Counted from the stretch's first letter, positions 26,751-35,815 are shown. The stretch: 64,000 bases of DNA from Frateuria flava (GCF_017837635.1 NZ_JAGJRS010000034.1:1-64000); one strand, 5' to 3'. A program made the numbers and translations. Notes: generated by a model from the letters alone, not told the origin.

Positions 26751-28232
26751 ATGCCGCTGTCTACTCTTGCCCATCGTTTCCGCCTGGCGCCGCTGGCTGC
26801 CGGGCTCGTCCTGCTCGCTGCCTGCGCCAGCGGCGGCGGTAGTCGCGCCTCCGGCGACGTCAACGCGCTGTATACGCAACTGGATCAGGCCAGCAAGGGC
26901 TACGAGACCGCGCTGCAACAGGCACGCGAAGGCGACGACCAGGCGTCCGAGCAGAGCCTGAAGGATTCGCTGGACAGCCTGAAGCAGGCCGCGGCGCGCT
27001 GTGGCGCCACGCCTGGCTGCGACTCGCAACGCTTCTACTCGGTGTTCGACCGCCTGCTGCGCCTGAAGGACGGCAGCTTCTTCGCCGGTGAGGATCTGGA
27101 AACGGTCGGCGAGGACGCCCCCGAGGAAGCGGTGGCCGGCAAGCCGGGCGGCGCTGCGGCGCTGCCCCAGGCGCAGCGCGCGGTGACCCTGCTGCGTGGG
27201 CACAAGCTCTCCGAACTGATCGCCATGAACGGCCCGGTCAAGGCCGCACTTGAAATGTGGCTGACGCAGTGGCGCTCGAACCTGGTCGACACCTGGATCA
27301 ACTACCAGTACATGCGCTACGAGATGTGGCCGCAGTACGACAAGGCCGACCTGCCGGAGGCGCTGCTGTTCGGCATCATGGCCAAGGAGTCCCACGGCAA
27401 GGTGCACGCGGTGTCCCGCTCGGGCGCGGCCGGCCCGCTGCAGTTCATGTACGCGACCGGCCTGCGCTTCGGCCTCAACAGCCGGGACGGCTTCGATACG
27501 CGCTTCGATCCGTCCGAGGCGGCGCGGGCGAATGCCGCCTACATGGACGAGCAGTTGAAGGCGTTCAACGACAACCTGGAGCTTTCGCTGGCCGCCTACA
27601 ACGGCGGCGAGGGGCGCATGCGCCGGCTGGTGAACGGCAACACCGGCGTGAGCTTCTACGACCCGGCGATCTACAACCAGCTGTCGGCAGAAACCCGCGA
27701 GTACGTGCCGGCGGTGCTGGCCGCGGCGTGGCTGTTCCTGCATCCGGACAGTTACAACCTCAACTTCCCTAAGATCGACGGCGCGCCGGGACGCATCACG
27801 CTCAAGCGTCCGGCCTCGCTGTCCGAGCTGACCATCTGCATGGGTTCGGCGCAGGGCATGGACGATGGCTGGTTCCGCACGCTGCGCAACCTCAATCCGC
27901 GACTGAACCCGCAGGACGAGCAGCCGGTCGGCAGCCAACTGAAGGTGCCCAGGGAACTGGAGTCCGTCTACGCCTCGCGCTGCGTCGATGGGCCGTGGCC
28001 GATCCTGGCGAGCGACCTGCATGCTGCGGTGGTGCCGGAAGTGGTCAAGCCGGAACCGAAGCGTACCGTGCAGCCGCACTCGCGCTACATCGTGCGGCAT
28101 GGCGACACATTGCTCGGGATCGTGCACAAGCTGGGCTGTTCGGACGTGCGCGAGGTGTCCAACCTCAACGATCTCAAGCACCATCGGATCCGTGCGGGGC
28201 AGGTGCTGCGGTTGCCGTCCTGCCGGCGCTGA
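26751..28232 (+). CDS. mltD: membrane-bound lytic transglycosylase MltD-like
   Basis: 493-residue lipoprotein that cleaves peptidoglycan glycan strands in the periplasm. Lipobox LLAAC near residues 21-25. The SLT domain has the catalytic Glu in FGIMAKESHGKVH, then SRSGAAGPLQFMYATG and LSLAAYNGGEGRMRRL. One C-terminal LysM repeat is clear (RYIVRHGDTLLGIVHKLG). E. coli MltD carries two. ATG at 26751 is chosen; an ATG-less extension upstream is short. Divergent from the HerA-like gene with 140 bases between. Confidence 0.9.
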   Translation: MPLSTLAHRFRLAPLAAGLVLLAACASGGGSRASGDVNALYTQLDQASKGYETALQQAREGDDQASEQSLKDSLDSLKQAAARCGATPGCDSQRFYSVFDRLLRLKDGSFFAGEDLETVGEDAPEEAVAGKPGGAAALPQAQRAVTLLRGHKLSELIAMNGPVKAALEMWLTQWRSNLVDTWINYQYMRYEMWPQYDKADLPEALLFGIMAKESHGKVHAVSRSGAAGPLQFMYATGLRFGLNSRDGFDTRFDPSEAARANAAYMDEQLKAFNDNLELSLAAYNGGEGRMRRLVNGNTGVSFYDPAIYNQLSAETREYVPAVLAAAWLFLHPDSYNLNFPKIDGAPGRITLKRPASLSELTICMGSAQGMDDGWFRTLRNLNPRLNPQDEQPVGSQLKVPRELESVYASRCVDGPWPILASDLHAAVVPEVVKPEPKRTVQPHSRYIVRHGDTLLGIVHKLGCSDVREVSNLNDLKHHRIRAGQVLRLPSCRR

Positions 28233-28242
28233 GGAGTGCGGC

Positions 28243-28303
28243 GGTGGGCTGAAGCCCACCCTGCGCGATCCGTGGCACGTGGGGTGGGCTTCAGCCCACC
28301 CTG
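28243..28303. repeat. extragenic palindrome pair, family A
   Basis: GGTGGGCTGAAGCCCACC at 28243-28260 and GGTGGGCTTCAGCCCACC at 28283-28300 form a facing pair with 22 bases between, in the gap between mltD and a convergent gene. Confidence 0.85.
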
Positions 28304-28315
28304 TCTATCCCCGGC

Positions 28316-28768
28316 TCAGGCCGCAGCGCCGGACTGCATCCAGCTCTCGACCACGCCCTCGCGCTCATGGGCGCCGTTACCGTGCAACTCCTTCAGCTCG
28401 CGCACCACGCGCAACAGCTGCCGATGGCGCGAGCGCACGAAGGCGTAGGGCGAATCCTTGGTCTCGTGGTAGGCCACCGCCAGCCACAGCGCCGTGCCGC
28501 GCAGCGCGACTTCGGGGTTGTCCGAACAGGCGCGGGCAAAGCCGGTAGCGGTACCGCGACCCCAGGGCAGGTAGCGGTCCTGCGGCGGGGTGCCGTACAG
28601 ATGCGGGAACTCGCTGCGCGCCGCCTGGCCGATCTCGCGCAGGGTGAGCAGGCTCAGCCTGGCGCGGGCCGAGGCCGGCAGCGCATCCAGGGTCTTGCCG
28701 ATGCGGCGGAACTGCCGTTCCAACTGCTGGCCGCGCACGAAGGCAATGAGCGGAACGATCGATCGCAT
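28316..28768 (-). CDS. unknown protein, 150 residues
   Basis: No signal peptide or membrane segment. The N-terminal half is basic and helical (RGQQLERQFRRIGKTLDAL, RARLSLLTLREIGQAA), followed by FPHLYGTPPQDRYLPWGRG and YHETKDSPYAFVRSRHRQLL. GGGGGAG lies 6 bases before the ATG at 28768, so translation is credible. It reads downstream of psd but a terminator separates them. I do not recognise a family. Confidence 0.7.
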   Translation of the reverse strand: MRSIVPLIAFVRGQQLERQFRRIGKTLDALPASARARLSLLTLREIGQAARSEFPHLYGTPPQDRYLPWGRGTATGFARACSDNPEVALRGTALWLAVAYHETKDSPYAFVRSRHRQLLRVVRELKELHGNGAHEREGVVESWMQSGAAA

Positions 28769-28830
28769 GGGTTCTCCCCCGAGCCGTTTGACGGCGGGAG
28801 CATAGCCAACAGATACGGTCGAGTACGCCT

Positions 28831-28853
28831 AAAACGTCACAGAATGACGTTTT
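28831..28853 (-). terminator. rho-independent terminator of psd
   Basis: AAAACGTCA (28831-28839), CAGAA, TGACGTTTT (28845-28853). On the minus strand the stem ends in TTTT and begins only 3 bases past the psd stop codon. The A/T ends make it potentially bidirectional. Confidence 0.75.
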
Positions 28854-28856
28854 GCG

Positions 28857-29708
28857 TCAGTTGCCTGGTAGCGGCCGGCGTCCGAGGCGCTGGCCCAGTT
28901 TCACCGTCTGCTGGGACTGGAGTGCGTCCAGCTCGATCATCCCCGGCGGCAGCAGCAGGATGACGGTCGAACCCATGTTGAAGCGCGCCATCTCGGCGAA
29001 CCGGGCCAGGGTGATGTCCTGGCCGGCAAACGATTTGCGACGGATGTCCGAGGCATAGGGTGGGATCACCAGTCCGTCCCATACCGTGGCGACGGAGGAC
29101 ACCAGCACGGCGCCGACCATCACCGCCACGAACGGGCCATTGGGGCTGTCGAAATGGCACACCAGCCGCTCGTTGCGCGCGAACAGCCGCGGGATCGCTT
29201 CCACCGCGAAGGGCGCCACGCTGAAGATGCGGCCGGGGATGTGTACGGTCTCCCGCAACGTACCGCCCAGCGGCATGTGCACGCGGTGGTAGTCGCGCGG
29301 GGAGAGGTAGATCGTGACGAAGTCGCCGTTGCGGTACGGCGCGGCTGCCGCCTCGTCGCCGAGCAGTTCGGCAGCGGTGTAGTCCTGCCCCTTGGCCTGG
29401 AAGATGCGCCCGTCGACGATGCGGCCGGCCTGACTGATACGGCCGTCCGCCGGCGAAATGAGCGCGGTCGGGTCGCCGTCCTCGTGCCGCGCGTTGGGCT
29501 TCAGTTTGCGGGTGAAGAACGCATTGAAATGCTGGTAGGCAAACGGATCGGATTGCGCCGCCTCGGTCATGTCCACCTTGTAGCGGTCTACGATCTGACC
29601 GATCAGGAAATTTTTCCACGGCCGCCAGGTCCAGCGCGTGGCCCAGTAGACCACCCGGGACAGGGCGCGGTGGGGGATGAGGTATTGGACGAGGACGGCG
29701 AAAGTCAT
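28857..29708 (-). CDS. psd: phosphatidylserine decarboxylase proenzyme
   Basis: Membrane-associated pyruvoyl enzyme that makes phosphatidylethanolamine. 283 residues, the type I bacterial length. ISPADGRISQAGRI and SPRDYHRVHMPLGGTLRE are family blocks, and the self-cleavage site is in ARFNMGSTVILLLPPG. Here MGST replaces the usual LGST; the reactive Ser is kept. The precursor should split into a long beta and a short alpha chain at that Ser. Confidence 0.95.
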   Translation of the reverse strand: MTFAVLVQYLIPHRALSRVVYWATRWTWRPWKNFLIGQIVDRYKVDMTEAAQSDPFAYQHFNAFFTRKLKPNARHEDGDPTALISPADGRISQAGRIVDGRIFQAKGQDYTAAELLGDEAAAAPYRNGDFVTIYLSPRDYHRVHMPLGGTLRETVHIPGRIFSVAPFAVEAIPRLFARNERLVCHFDSPNGPFVAVMVGAVLVSSVATVWDGLVIPPYASDIRRKSFAGQDITLARFAEMARFNMGSTVILLLPPGMIELDALQSQQTVKLGQRLGRRPLPGN

Positions 29709-29798
29709 CCGGCCAGTATAAGGCGCGGCGGTTCGCCCTGAGCGCGGCGGTGAGGGATAATCGCCGATCCCTTACGCCGCGCCCGCCAGGAAAGGCCC

Positions 29799-30719
29799 GT
29801 GACCGCCGAACTTGCCAGCATCATCGACTTCATCCGTTACGGCGCCAGCCGCTTCTCCGCCGCCGGGCTGACCTTCGGGCACAGCCACGACAACCCGATC
29901 GACGAGGCGACCCACCTGGTGCTGGCCAGCCTGCACCTGCCGCCGGACATCCCGCCGGCCTACGGCGCCGGCAAGCTCACCGCCGAAGAGCGCAAGCGCG
30001 TGCTGGAACTGATCGAGCGGCGCGTCAACGAGCGTCTGCCGGTGGCCTACCTGGTCGGCGAGACCTGGTTCGCGGGGCTCAAGTTCAAGAGCGACCGGCG
30101 CGCGCTGGTGCCGCGCTCGCCGATCGCCGAGCTGATCGAGTCGGGCTTCGCCCCGTGGCTGGACGGTCGCCACGTCGGGCGCGCGCTGGACCTGTGCACG
30201 GGCTCCGGTTGCATCGGCATCGCCATGGCCGAGTACAACCCGGACTGGCAGGTCGACATCGTCGACATCAGCGACGAGGCGCTGTCGCTGGCGCGCGAGA
30301 ACATCGCGTTCCAGCACGTCGAGGGTCGCGTGGAAGCGATCAAGTCCGACCTGTTCGATGGCGTGAAAGGCCGTCGTTACGACCTGATCGTCTCCAACCC
30401 GCCCTACGTGACCGAGGACGAGTACGCCGCGCTGCCCGGCGAGTACAGCCACGAGCCCAAGCTCGGCCTCACCTCGGGCGCGGACGGCCTGGACATCTGC
30501 CTGCGCATCCTGGACCAGGCGGCCGACCACCTGAACGACGACGGCCTGATCATCGTCGAGGTCGGCGAGAGCGAGCACGCGCTGGCTGCGCTGCTGCCGC
30601 AGGTGCCCTTTGTCTGGATCGAGTTCAAGGTCGGGCCGATGGGCGTGTTCGCGATCGATCGCCGCGACCTGGTGGAACATGCGGTGGCGATCCGCACCGC
30701 GGCCGACGCGCGTCGCTGA
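29799..30719 (+). CDS. prmB: ribosomal protein uL3 N5-glutamine methyltransferase PrmB
   Basis: Methylates Gln of ribosomal protein L3. 306 residues with an N-terminal helical domain and a Rossmann methyltransferase: ALDLCTGSGCIGIAMAEY for SAM binding and IVSNPPYVTEDEYAALP with the NPPY catalytic motif. PVAYLVGETWFAGLKF and VPRSPIAELIE distinguish PrmB from PrmC (release-factor enzyme). GTG start at 29799 with GAAAGG upstream. Divergent from psd. Confidence 0.93.
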   Translation: MTAELASIIDFIRYGASRFSAAGLTFGHSHDNPIDEATHLVLASLHLPPDIPPAYGAGKLTAEERKRVLELIERRVNERLPVAYLVGETWFAGLKFKSDRRALVPRSPIAELIESGFAPWLDGRHVGRALDLCTGSGCIGIAMAEYNPDWQVDIVDISDEALSLARENIAFQHVEGRVEAIKSDLFDGVKGRRYDLIVSNPPYVTEDEYAALPGEYSHEPKLGLTSGADGLDICLRILDQAADHLNDDGLIIVEVGESEHALAALLPQVPFVWIEFKVGPMGVFAIDRRDLVEHAVAIRTAADARR

Positions 30720-30740
30720 ACCATCGCAGGAGGCGGCCGC

Positions 30741-31277
30741 ATGGAACTGACCACCGACCGCCTGCAGCTCGATCGCCTGCATCCGGAGGACGCCGATGCC
30801 CTGTACGCCTGCCGGGCCGGCCCGGCAGTGGCGCGCTTCCAGGGCTGGCGCCCCGCCAGCGTCGCGGAGGCGCGCGCGTTCATCGACACGCAGGCCGAGC
30901 CGGCGCCGGGCCTCTGGTTCCAGCGCGCCATCCGGTTGCGCGACGGCCACGCGCTGATCGGCGACCTGGGCGTATGCCTGCCGGCTACGCCGGGCGACTC
31001 GGTGGAGTTCGGCATCAGCCTGGCGCCCGCGCACCAAGGCAGGGGCTATGCACGCGAGGCACTGAAGGCGCTGTTCCACCAGGGTTTCGACGTGCTGGGC
31101 TGGCGCCGCATCCACGCTTCGGTCGATCCCCGCAATACCGCTTGCATGGCCTTGTTGCGAGCGGTGGGGATGCGCCAGGAAGCGCATTTCCGCGAAAGCC
31201 TGTGGCTGCACGGCGAGTGGGTGGACGACGTGGTGTTCGCCATGCTCGCCCGCGAGTGGCCTGGAATCGGAAACTAG
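30741..31277 (+). CDS. GNAT N-acetyltransferase, RimJ/RimL-like
   Basis: 178 residues of the Acetyltransf_3 type. ELTTDRLQLDRLHPEDADAL opens the fold, VEFGISLAPAHQGRGYAREA holds the acetyl-CoA loop QGRGYA, and WRRIHASVDPRNTACMALL then GMRQEAHFRES are the usual C-terminal blocks. The substrate is unknown. AGGAGG-like sequence precedes the ATG at 30741; it follows prmB by 21 bases. Confidence 0.85.
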   Translation: MELTTDRLQLDRLHPEDADALYACRAGPAVARFQGWRPASVAEARAFIDTQAEPAPGLWFQRAIRLRDGHALIGDLGVCLPATPGDSVEFGISLAPAHQGRGYAREALKALFHQGFDVLGWRRIHASVDPRNTACMALLRAVGMRQEAHFRESLWLHGEWVDDVVFAMLAREWPGIGN

Positions 31278-31333
31278 TCCACGACACGGCGGCCGCTTGA
31301 CGCGAAACCAGCGTTGCGGCCTACTGGCCCGAC

Positions 31334-31801
31334 ATGTTTTTTTGTCCAGGGAGTGGATATGGCCGAGATAGCGACCGCGTTGTGCGTTCCGTGCGCAAGG
31401 AAGATTTTCCGCAGGGAACGGTGATCGAGGGGCAGCCCGCGCCCTGTGTCCTTTACCCCGATTTTTACGCGCGTCTTCTCCCCAATGGTGCCTTCAGAGA
31501 GGCCGATGTGGAGCTTGTACGCGACAAGAACGGAGTGGAATGGGTCAAGTCGCTCGGCGGGACCTCGTTGTTCGACAAGAAAAACGTGTTCAAGGGCAAG
31601 AGCTGGTTGTCATTTGAAATTCCCGAAGGTACGCCGGTGCCCGAGTCATTGGTCGTACGCAAGACGAATTTCAACCAGAGATACCAGGCCAATCACTACC
31701 AGATCGAATGCGCTTCGAAAACCATGCGGGTAGATGCCTTCAAAGGTGCGCTCGACAGCCTGGCCCGTAACGCCATTGCCCGCTCCGTGGAGCTCGCCTG
31801 A
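31334..31801 (+). CDS. tse2: Tse2-like ADP-ribosyltransferase-type toxin, N-terminus probably frameshifted
   Basis: The C-terminal two thirds match my memory of Pseudomonas Tse2, a cytoplasm-acting NAD-dependent toxin delivered by type VI secretion: GGTSLFDKKNVFKGK against GGTSVFDRAGVL, IPEGTPVPESLVVRKTNFNQ against IPDGTDIPPDLKVKQDSYNK, and RYQANHYQIECASKTM. The next gene resembles its immunity protein Tsi2. The 155-codon frame opens at ATG 31334 without a ribosome site. A better start, ATG 31359 with GGGAG 5 bases upstream, is in another frame and stops after 21 codons. One extra base near 31384 would give MAEIATAL-x-RSVRKEDF, restoring a Tse2-like L-x-R segment. The toxin may therefore be inactive here. 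Confidence 0.75.
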   Translation: MFFCPGSGYGRDSDRVVRSVRKEDFPQGTVIEGQPAPCVLYPDFYARLLPNGAFREADVELVRDKNGVEWVKSLGGTSLFDKKNVFKGKSWLSFEIPEGTPVPESLVVRKTNFNQRYQANHYQIECASKTMRVDAFKGALDSLARNAIARSVELA

Positions 31802-31828
31802 TGAAACTTCGCTTCCGGATCGCTTGCC

Positions 31829-32056
31829 ATGGCTAATGTCGAAGGTCGAGTGTTGTTGATGGCGGTGCAAGCGGTGCAGGCGCAAATCCGCGTCCTGGGC
31901 AAGCAGATCGACGCGGCGGGCGATGATGATGACGTCACCGATGCCGAAGACCTGCTGATGGGTTACATGAAGGCAGCCGAGGCCTTGCGGCAGGCCTACG
32001 AGGCGGAGGAGCGGGTAAGCAGCAACCTGCCGCCGTACGACATGCTCGTGCGTTGA
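31829..32056 (+). CDS. tsi2: Tsi2-like immunity protein
   Basis: 75 residues, acidic and helical. It aligns along its length with Tsi2 as I recall it: LLMAVQAVQAQIRVLGKQID against TLMVAIQCVAARTRELDAQL, DAEDLLMGYMKAAEALRQAY against ELEQLLVGYDLAADDLKNAY, and SNLPPYDMLV against SGLPPYDRLV. Tsi2 is a small helical dimer that neutralises Tse2 in the cytoplasm. It starts 27 bases after the toxin stop. Retention of an intact immunity gene would protect against toxin from relatives even if the local toxin is broken. Confidence 0.8.
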   Translation: MANVEGRVLLMAVQAVQAQIRVLGKQIDAAGDDDDVTDAEDLLMGYMKAAEALRQAYEAEERVSSNLPPYDMLVR

Positions 32057-32173
32057 CGCCGGCGACAATCCCACCGTTATTCCTGCAGGCGCAGGCAGGC
32101 TGGCAACGAGCAAGGCATCTCGGAGGACCGGGTTAGCGGCTATGCTTCGGCCATTCGATTCCGGGCGCGCGGC

Positions 32174-33262
32174 ATGTCCAGCAATTCCTTCGGCAAGCTC
32201 TTCACCGTCACCACCTTTGGCGAAAGCCACGGGCCGGCGATCGGCTGCGTCATCGACGGCTGTCCGCCGGGGCTGGCGATCGCGCCGGAGGAGTTTCGCC
32301 ACGACCTGGAGCGCCGCGCCACCGGCCGCAGCCGGCATACCTCGCAACGCCACGAGGCCGACGAGGTGGAAATCCTCTCGGGCGTCTACGAAGGCCGCAC
32401 CACGGGTACGCCGATCGCGCTGCTGATCCGCAACACCGACCAGCGCAGCAAGGACTACGGCGACGTCGCGCAGACGTTCCGCCCGGGCCACGCCGACTAC
32501 ACCTACTGGCAGAAATACGGTATCCGCGACCCGCGCGGCGGCGGGCGCGCCTCGGCGCGCGAGACCACCATGCGCGTGGCGGCGGCGGTGATCGCCCGGA
32601 AGTGGCTGGCCGAGCGGCATGGCGTGCGCGTGCGTGGTTACCTGGCGCAGCTGGGCGAGATCACCCCGCGCGGCTTCGACTGGGACGCGGTGGAGTCCAA
32701 TCCGTTCTTCTGGCCCGACGCGGCGCAGGTGGCGGAACTGGAGAAAGCCATGGATGCGTTGCGCAAGTCCGGTGACTCGGTGGGTGCGCGCGTCAATGCC
32801 GTTGCGGAAAACGTGCCGCCTGGCTGGGGCGAGCCGGTCTACGGCAAGCTCGATGGCGACCTGGCGGCGGCGATGATGTCGATCAACGCGGTCAAGGGCG
32901 TGGAAATGGGCGCCGGTTTCGCGTCCGTTGCGCAGCGCGGCACGCAGCACCGCGATGAAATGCATTTGGACGGCTTTACGTCCAATCATGCCGGTGGCAT
33001 CCTTGGCGGGATCAGCACCGGCCAGCCGGTGACGGTGTCGGTGGCGTTCAAGCCCACCTCCAGCATCCTGGTGCCGGGGCAGAGCGTGAACCTGGCCGGC
33101 GAGCCGGTGCAGGTGGTCACCAAGGGGCGTCACGACCCCTGCGTGGGCATCCGCGCCACCCCCATCGTCGAGGCCATGCTGGCACTGGTGCTGATGGACC
33201 ACGCGCTGCGGCATCGCGCGCAATGTGGCGACGTGGGGCCGGTCGCCCCACGCATCGCCTGA
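32174..33262 (+). CDS. aroC: chorismate synthase
   Basis: Last step of the shikimate pathway: EPSP to chorismate, using reduced FMN. 362 residues with the signatures [18 protein letters not shown], the basic [31 protein letters not shown]-type [15 protein letters not shown], and [34 protein letters not shown] is near the C-terminus. ghrB-like and asd genes follow in the same direction with short gaps. Confidence 0.97.
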   Translation: MSSNSFGKLFTVTTFGESHGPAIGCVIDGCPPGLAIAPEEFRHDLERRATGRSRHTSQRHEADEVEILSGVYEGRTTGTPIALLIRNTDQRSKDYGDVAQTFRPGHADYTYWQKYGIRDPRGGGRASARETTMRVAAAVIARKWLAERHGVRVRGYLAQLGEITPRGFDWDAVESNPFFWPDAAQVAELEKAMDALRKSGDSVGARVNAVAENVPPGWGEPVYGKLDGDLAAAMMSINAVKGVEMGAGFASVAQRGTQHRDEMHLDGFTSNHAGGILGGISTGQPVTVSVAFKPTSSILVPGQSVNLAGEPVQVVTKGRHDPCVGIRATPIVEAMLALVLMDHALRHRAQCGDVGPVAPRIA

Positions 33263-33281
33263 TTTTTCGCACGGAAATCCC

Positions 33282-34289
33282 ATGACCGGCAAGCCGCGGG
33301 TGTGGATCTCGCGTCCCACCTTTCCCGACATCGTCGCCAGGCTGGAGCCGTACTTCGAAGTGACGGCCGAGGCGGTCGAACGCGTGTTCGCGCCGGCGGA
33401 GCTGGCTTCCCGGCTGGCGTCGCTCGACGCGGCCATCGTGGGCTTGAACCAGCGCATCGGGGCGGCCGAAGTGGCCAACGCGCCACGCCTGCGCATCGTG
33501 GCCAACCTCGCCGTGGGCTATGACAACCTGGACGTCCCCGCGCTGACCGCGGCAGGTATCGCTGCGTCCAATACGCCGGACGTGCTCAGCGAAAGCGTGG
33601 CCGATTACACCTGGGCGCTGATGCTGGCTACGGCGCGGCACATGGGCGCCGCCGAACGCTGGCTGCGGGCAGGGCAGTGGCGCGCCAACGGCTTCAAGGA
33701 CTGGCTGGGGCTGGACACGCGCGGTCGCACGCTGGGCATCCTGGGCCTGGGGCGCATCGGGCAGGCGATCGCGCACCGCGCCGCCGGCTTCGGCATGCCG
33801 GTGATCTACCACAACCGTTCCCGGCTGCCAGCCGCTGTCGAGGCCGGATGCGCCGCGCGCTACGTGGACAAGCCCACGCTGCTGGCCGAATCGGACTTCC
33901 TGGTGCTGGCGGTGCCGTTGACCGGCGAAAGCCACCACGCCATCGGTGCAGCCGAGCTGGCGGCGATGAAACCCACCGCCGTACTGGTCAACATCGCCCG
34001 CGGTGGGATCGTCGATGACGCGGCCTTGGCCGCCGCCCTGGCCGACGGGCGCCTGGCCGCCGCCGCACTGGACGTGTTCGAAGGCGAGCCCGCCGTCCAT
34101 CCGGCCTTGCTCGCGCTCGACAACGTCATCCTGAGCCCGCACATTGCCAGCGCCACCTGGGACACTCGCCGCGCGATGACCGCGCTGGCGGTGGACAACG
34201 TGCTGGCGCTGTTCGGGCATGGCCCGCACGCCGGGCATCCGCCTTCCCTCGTCAACCCTGGGGTGCTGGCCGCGCGGCCGGCGCCCTGA
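33282..34289 (+). CDS. ghrB: D-2-hydroxyacid dehydrogenase (glyoxylate/hydroxypyruvate reductase type)
   Basis: 335-residue NAD(P)H-dependent reductase. Cofactor site is LGILGLGRIGQAIAHRAAGF followed by YHNRSRLP; a basic Arg near the adenosine ribose suggests NADPH. Catalytic residues are Arg in VNIARGGIVDDAAL, Glu in VFEGEPAVHP and His in ILSPHIASATW. It resembles GhrB/TkrA, but substrate range overlaps among these enzymes, so the symbol is provisional. It starts 20 bases after aroC. Confidence 0.85.
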   Translation: MTGKPRVWISRPTFPDIVARLEPYFEVTAEAVERVFAPAELASRLASLDAAIVGLNQRIGAAEVANAPRLRIVANLAVGYDNLDVPALTAAGIAASNTPDVLSESVADYTWALMLATARHMGAAERWLRAGQWRANGFKDWLGLDTRGRTLGILGLGRIGQAIAHRAAGFGMPVIYHNRSRLPAAVEAGCAARYVDKPTLLAESDFLVLAVPLTGESHHAIGAAELAAMKPTAVLVNIARGGIVDDAALAAALADGRLAAAALDVFEGEPAVHPALLALDNVILSPHIASATWDTRRAMTALAVDNVLALFGHGPHAGHPPSLVNPGVLAARPAP

Positions 34290-34320
34290 TCACCTCCCCA
34301 CACAGGCAGCAAGACATCCC

Positions 34321-35352
34321 ATGAGCAAGAAGAGCAGCTACAAGGTGGCCATGGTCGGCGCCACCGGCGCGGTCGGCGAAACCCTGCTGGGCATCCTGGC
34401 CGAACGCGATTTCCCCGTTGGCGAGCTGGTGCCGCTGGCTAGCGAGCGCTCGGCCGGCGAGAAGATTTCCTTCGGCGGCAGGCAGGTGACGGTGAAAAAC
34501 CTGGCCGACTACGACTTCGACGGCGTGGACATCGCCTTCTTCTCCGCCGGCGGCTCGGTCAGCCGCGTGCATGCCCCGCGCGCGGCGGCGGCCGGCGCGG
34601 TGGTGATCGACAACACCTCCGAGTTCCGCTACCAGGACGACATCCCGCTGGTGGTCGCCGAGGTCAACCCGCACGCCATCGCCGACTACACCACCCGCGG
34701 CATCATCGCCAATCCCAATTGCTCGACCATGCAGATGCTGGTGGCGCTGGCCCCGATCCATCGCGCCGTCGGCATCGAGCGCATCAACGTGGCCACCTAC
34801 CAGTCCGTCTCCGGCGCAGGCCGCAGCGGGATGGAGGAGCTCGGCCGCGAGACGGCGGCCCTCCTGAGTTTCCAGGATGTGGAACCGGGCAAGAAATTCC
34901 CCAAGCAGATCGCTTTCAATGTGATCCCGCACATCGACGAGTTCCAGCCCAACGGCTACACCAAAGAAGAAATGAAGATGGTGTGGGAGACGCGCAAGAT
35001 CCTGGAGGACGACTCCATCGCGGTGAACCCCACCGCCGTACGGGTGCCGGTGTTCTACGGCCACGCCGAGGCGGTGCACGTGGAAACCCGCGACAGGATC
35101 GGCGCTGACGAGGCCCGGGCGCTGCTGGAACAGGCCGAGGGTGTGGTGGTGATGGACGAGCGCAAGCCGGGCGGCTATCCGACGCCGGTAGGCGATGCCG
35201 CCGGCAAGGATCCGGTGTTCGTGGGCCGTATCCGCGAGGACATCTCGCACGAGCGCGGCCTGGACCTGTGGATCGTGGCCGACAACATCCGCAAGGGCGC
35301 CGCGCTCAATGCGGTACAGATCGCCGAACGGCTGATCGAGGACTATCTCTGA
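34321..35352 (+). CDS. asd: aspartate-semialdehyde dehydrogenase
   Basis: Reduces aspartyl phosphate to the semialdehyde used for lysine, threonine and methionine synthesis. 343 residues. VAMVGATGAVGETLLGILAE binds NADP, the nucleophilic Cys is in IIANPNCSTMQMLVAL, followed by VATYQSVSGAGRSGMEEL; the catalytic His is in VRVPVFYGHAEAVHVET. It belongs to the shorter Pseudomonas/Gram-positive-like type. Its stop overlaps the next start by one base (TGATG). Confidence 0.97.
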   Translation: MSKKSSYKVAMVGATGAVGETLLGILAERDFPVGELVPLASERSAGEKISFGGRQVTVKNLADYDFDGVDIAFFSAGGSVSRVHAPRAAAAGAVVIDNTSEFRYQDDIPLVVAEVNPHAIADYTTRGIIANPNCSTMQMLVALAPIHRAVGIERINVATYQSVSGAGRSGMEELGRETAALLSFQDVEPGKKFPKQIAFNVIPHIDEFQPNGYTKEEMKMVWETRKILEDDSIAVNPTAVRVPVFYGHAEAVHVETRDRIGADEARALLEQAEGVVVMDERKPGGYPTPVGDAAGKDPVFVGRIREDISHERGLDLWIVADNIRKGAALNAVQIAERLIEDYL

Positions 35353-35654
35353 TGCGAAAACCCTGGCTCCTGCTCCCGCTGCTGACCCTCGCCGCGTTGC
35401 CGGCCTTAGCCGACGGCGGCCCGGAGCAGGCCGCGGTGGTAGGGCAGCGGGTGCCCGCTAAGGCACAGTTACAGCGGCAGCTGCGCACACGCGGCGCGGA
35501 GCTGGCGCAATTGCAGCGCCAGCTTGCCGAGCAGGAGTCGCACAGCCGCCAGGCCAACGACCGCCTGGATGAGCAGGACCGGGAAATCGCCCGGCTGCGC
35601 CGTCAACTGCAGGCCCTGGATGACCATCGCCAGGGAGGCGACGCCGGTCGCTGA
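35352..35654 (+). CDS. small exported coiled-coil protein, unknown
   Basis: 100 residues: signal peptide (KPWLLLPLLTLAALPALADG, cleavage near residue 21) and then one continuous heptad-like helix rich in Gln, Arg and Leu (LQRQLRTRGAELAQLQRQLA and EQDREIARLRRQLQALDD). Start overlaps the asd stop by one base. It lies just ahead of fimV. No family recognised. A structural periplasmic role is a guess. Confidence 0.7.
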   Translation: MRKPWLLLPLLTLAALPALADGGPEQAAVVGQRVPAKAQLQRQLRTRGAELAQLQRQLAEQESHSRQANDRLDEQDREIARLRRQLQALDDHRQGGDAGR

Positions 35655-35815
35655 CCTGCTGCCGGAACGAGAACAGGCCGCAGCAATATGCGCTAAGCGG
35701 TCGCCGCAGCTATTGTTGATTGGCATCTATATAACTAAAGTGACGCGCGTTCCGGTGTCGCCGCAGCCCGCGGCGATGGCATGAAGCGTCTCGGGCGTTT
35801 GGGGGAATCGAAGCG

